This document shows, piece after piece, positions 5,081 to 6,037 of a DNA stretch of 6,037 nucleotides. Made by a program: the position numbers and the translations under genes. Origin of the DNA: Micrococcales bacterium (GTDB lineage: Bacteria > Actinomycetota > Actinomycetes > Actinomycetales > Dermatophilaceae); the NCBI GenBank assembly GCA_003132125.1, contig PKWT01000174.1, forward strand, positions 1 to 6,037, in the 5' to 3' direction. Below the pieces are notes generated by a model that saw only the letters and a program-made list of their open reading frames with translations, was not told the DNA's origin and ran no database searches. Each line of letters begins with the position of its first letter. Positions within the stretch are counted from its first letter, which is position 1.

Positions 5081-6037
5081 GTGACTGCACCCGAGACAAC
5101 GCCGATCTTCCCCGAGACGACGCTTGCGGCGGAAAATCTGATCCTGCGCCCTTTCACACCGACCGATGCGGATGACGTCACCGAAGCATGCCAGGACATT
5201 GAGACACTGCGCTGGCTGCCACTGCCACGGCCGTATACCCGGGCGAACGCCGAATGGTTCATCGGCACCTTCGGACCTGGCCAGCGCGAGTCCGGAGCCG
5301 GCATCGTGTTCGCCATCGAGTTGGCTGGGAGACTGGCTGGTGCGATCGATCTCAAGCAGGTCAACTGGGCGGCCAGGGTCGCCGAGGTGGGCTACTGGGT
5401 GGCGCCGTGGGCTCGTGGCCGCGGAGTTGCCGCTCAGGCCACCCGCGCGCTTTCCGAATGGGCAATCCGCGACCACGGCTTCGAGCGGGTCCAGCTGTTC
5501 GCCGCTACCGGGAACGCGGCGTCCCAGCGAGTTGCGGAGAAGGCAGGATTCGTGCGCGAGGGTGTGGCGCGCAACGCGTGCTGCGTGCCCGACGGCCGGG
5601 CGGACATGGTCCTCTTCTCGCTGGTCCCGGAGGACCTGAAGGAAGCTGGTCCAGGGATCAGCGCGCCGGCCGCCGGGTTGCACCCCGAGGACTCCACCAG
5701 CATGACGGCGTCCTCCGAGCGGTCTGCGTCCCCTGGGCACGACATAGCGCTCGTCGGGATTGGTGCCGACGGCTGGTCGGGTCTGACGATGCCGGCCAGG
5801 GCCCGAATCGAGATGGCAGGGGTGCTTATCGGTGGCCAGCGTCAGCTCGACCTGTTGCCCGGCACCATCGCAGCGGAGCGGGTTCCATGGCCTTCCCCGC
5901 TGCGGCCATTCGTTGCCGAGCTGGTCTCCCGCTATCGCTCGCGGGGATTGGTCGTCCTGGCCAGCGGCGACCCGATGTTCTTCGGCATCGGTCGCGCGCT
6001 GGTTGAAGAGGTCGGGCCGCAGAGTCTGCTGGTGCTG
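5081..6037 (+). CDS. GNAT N-acetyltransferase fused in frame to precorrin-6Y methyltransferase CbiE/CobL (3' end cut off)
   Basis: One frame of 319 codons is open from the GTG at 5081 to the window edge. Residues ~15-186 are a complete RimJ/RimL-type GNAT domain. It shows an N-terminal LILRPFTPTDADDV, the EVGYWVAPWARGRGVAAQA segment whose RGRGVA loop binds acetyl-CoA pyrophosphate, and FAATGNAASQRVAEKAGF typical of the last motif. Residues ~187-219 form a Ser/Pro/Ala/Gly-rich linker. From 221, DIALVGIGADGWSGL, then VLIGGQRQLDLLPG (248-261) and VVLASGDPMFFGIG (291-304), match CbiE, the tetrapyrrole-methylase domain of CobL that methylates C5 of precorrin-6B/cobalt-precorrin-7 type substrates. 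Any CbiT half would lie beyond the window. The acetyltransferase substrate is unknown. GTG 5081 is the only early start; it lacks a nearby ribosome-binding site but has a -10-like TACGAT. An internal ATG at 5702 could yield CobL alone, making this either a true fusion or two merged genes. Confidence 0.85.
   Translation, partial: MTAPETTPIFPETTLAAENLILRPFTPTDADDVTEACQDIETLRWLPLPRPYTRANAEWFIGTFGPGQRESGAGIVFAIELAGRLAGAIDLKQVNWAARVAEVGYWVAPWARGRGVAAQATRALSEWAIRDHGFERVQLFAATGNAASQRVAEKAGFVREGVARNACCVPDGRADMVLFSLVPEDLKEAGPGISAPAAGLHPEDSTSMTASSERSASPGHDIALVGIGADGWSGLTMPARARIEMAGVLIGGQRQLDLLPGTIAAERVPWPSPLRPFVAELVSRYRSRGLVVLASGDPMFFGIGRALVEEVGPQSLLVL
5687..5691 (+). promoter_or_regulatory. Possible internal ribosome-binding site for separate CobL translation
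   Basis: GAGGA lies 10 nt before the in-frame ATG at 5702 (residue 208 of the long frame). Initiation there would give a CobL with 13 residues before DIALVGIG, a usual N-terminal length for the family. The sequence is modest and the spacing slightly long. Confidence 0.35.

Noticed and set aside
4313..5740. 475-codon minus-strand open frame opposite cobQ and the GNAT domain
   Set aside because: It is antisense to two frames with clear domain motifs, its translation is Arg/Pro/His/Gly-rich without a recognisable domain, and long antisense frames are expected from codon bias in GC-rich DNA.
1..6037. Cobalamin riboswitch, tRNA, CRISPR or insertion sequence
   Set aside because: None of the characteristic conserved blocks, repeat-spacer patterns, terminal inverted repeats or transposase motifs were visible on either strand by eye; a covariance-model scan was not possible.

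Overview
The window is a block of late cobalamin (vitamin B12) biosynthesis genes from a high-GC Gram-positive bacterium, most likely an actinomycete. The evidence for that is G/C-rich third codon positions, frequent GTG starts, a CobC-type phosphatase resembling the phosphatase half of actinobacterial RNase HI-CobC fusions, and a gene start that looks leaderless. The genus cannot be fixed from this sequence.

Layout. Bases 1-289 hold no confident gene: possibly the tail of an upstream reading frame, plus a short tandem repeat. cobC (histidine-phosphatase family, alpha-ribazole-phosphate phosphatase-like) runs rightward at 290-1021. It converges on a leftward, translationally coupled pair, cobU (1941-2492) and cobS (1165-1941). 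A 130-bp divergent intergenic region (2493-2622) separates cobU from a rightward run: cobD/cbiB (2623-3567), cobQ/cbiP (3560-5053, overlapping cobD by 8 nt), and an open frame from 5081 that is still open at the window end.

Pathway. CobQ amidates (adenosyl)cobyrinic acid a,c-diamide to cobyric acid. CobD attaches the aminopropanol arm, giving cobinamide or its phosphate. CobU phosphorylates and guanylylates this to adenosylcobinamide-GDP. CobS joins it to alpha-ribazole (or its phosphate), and CobC removes the phosphate. The 3' end begins CobL/CbiE, an earlier corrin-ring methyltransferase. cobT, which supplies alpha-ribazole phosphate, is absent here, although cobU and cobS are contiguous.

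The most unusual item is the last reading frame. A complete RimJ/RimL-like GNAT acetyltransferase domain (about residues 15-186) continues without a stop, through a Ser/Pro/Ala/Gly-rich linker, into the N-terminal part of precorrin-6Y methyltransferase CbiE/CobL. A TANNNT element lies at the exact distance expected for a leaderless transcript beginning at its GTG. An internal ATG with a modest Shine-Dalgarno sequence could also produce CobL alone. No cobalamin riboswitch, tRNA, rRNA, CRISPR array or mobile element was recognised.
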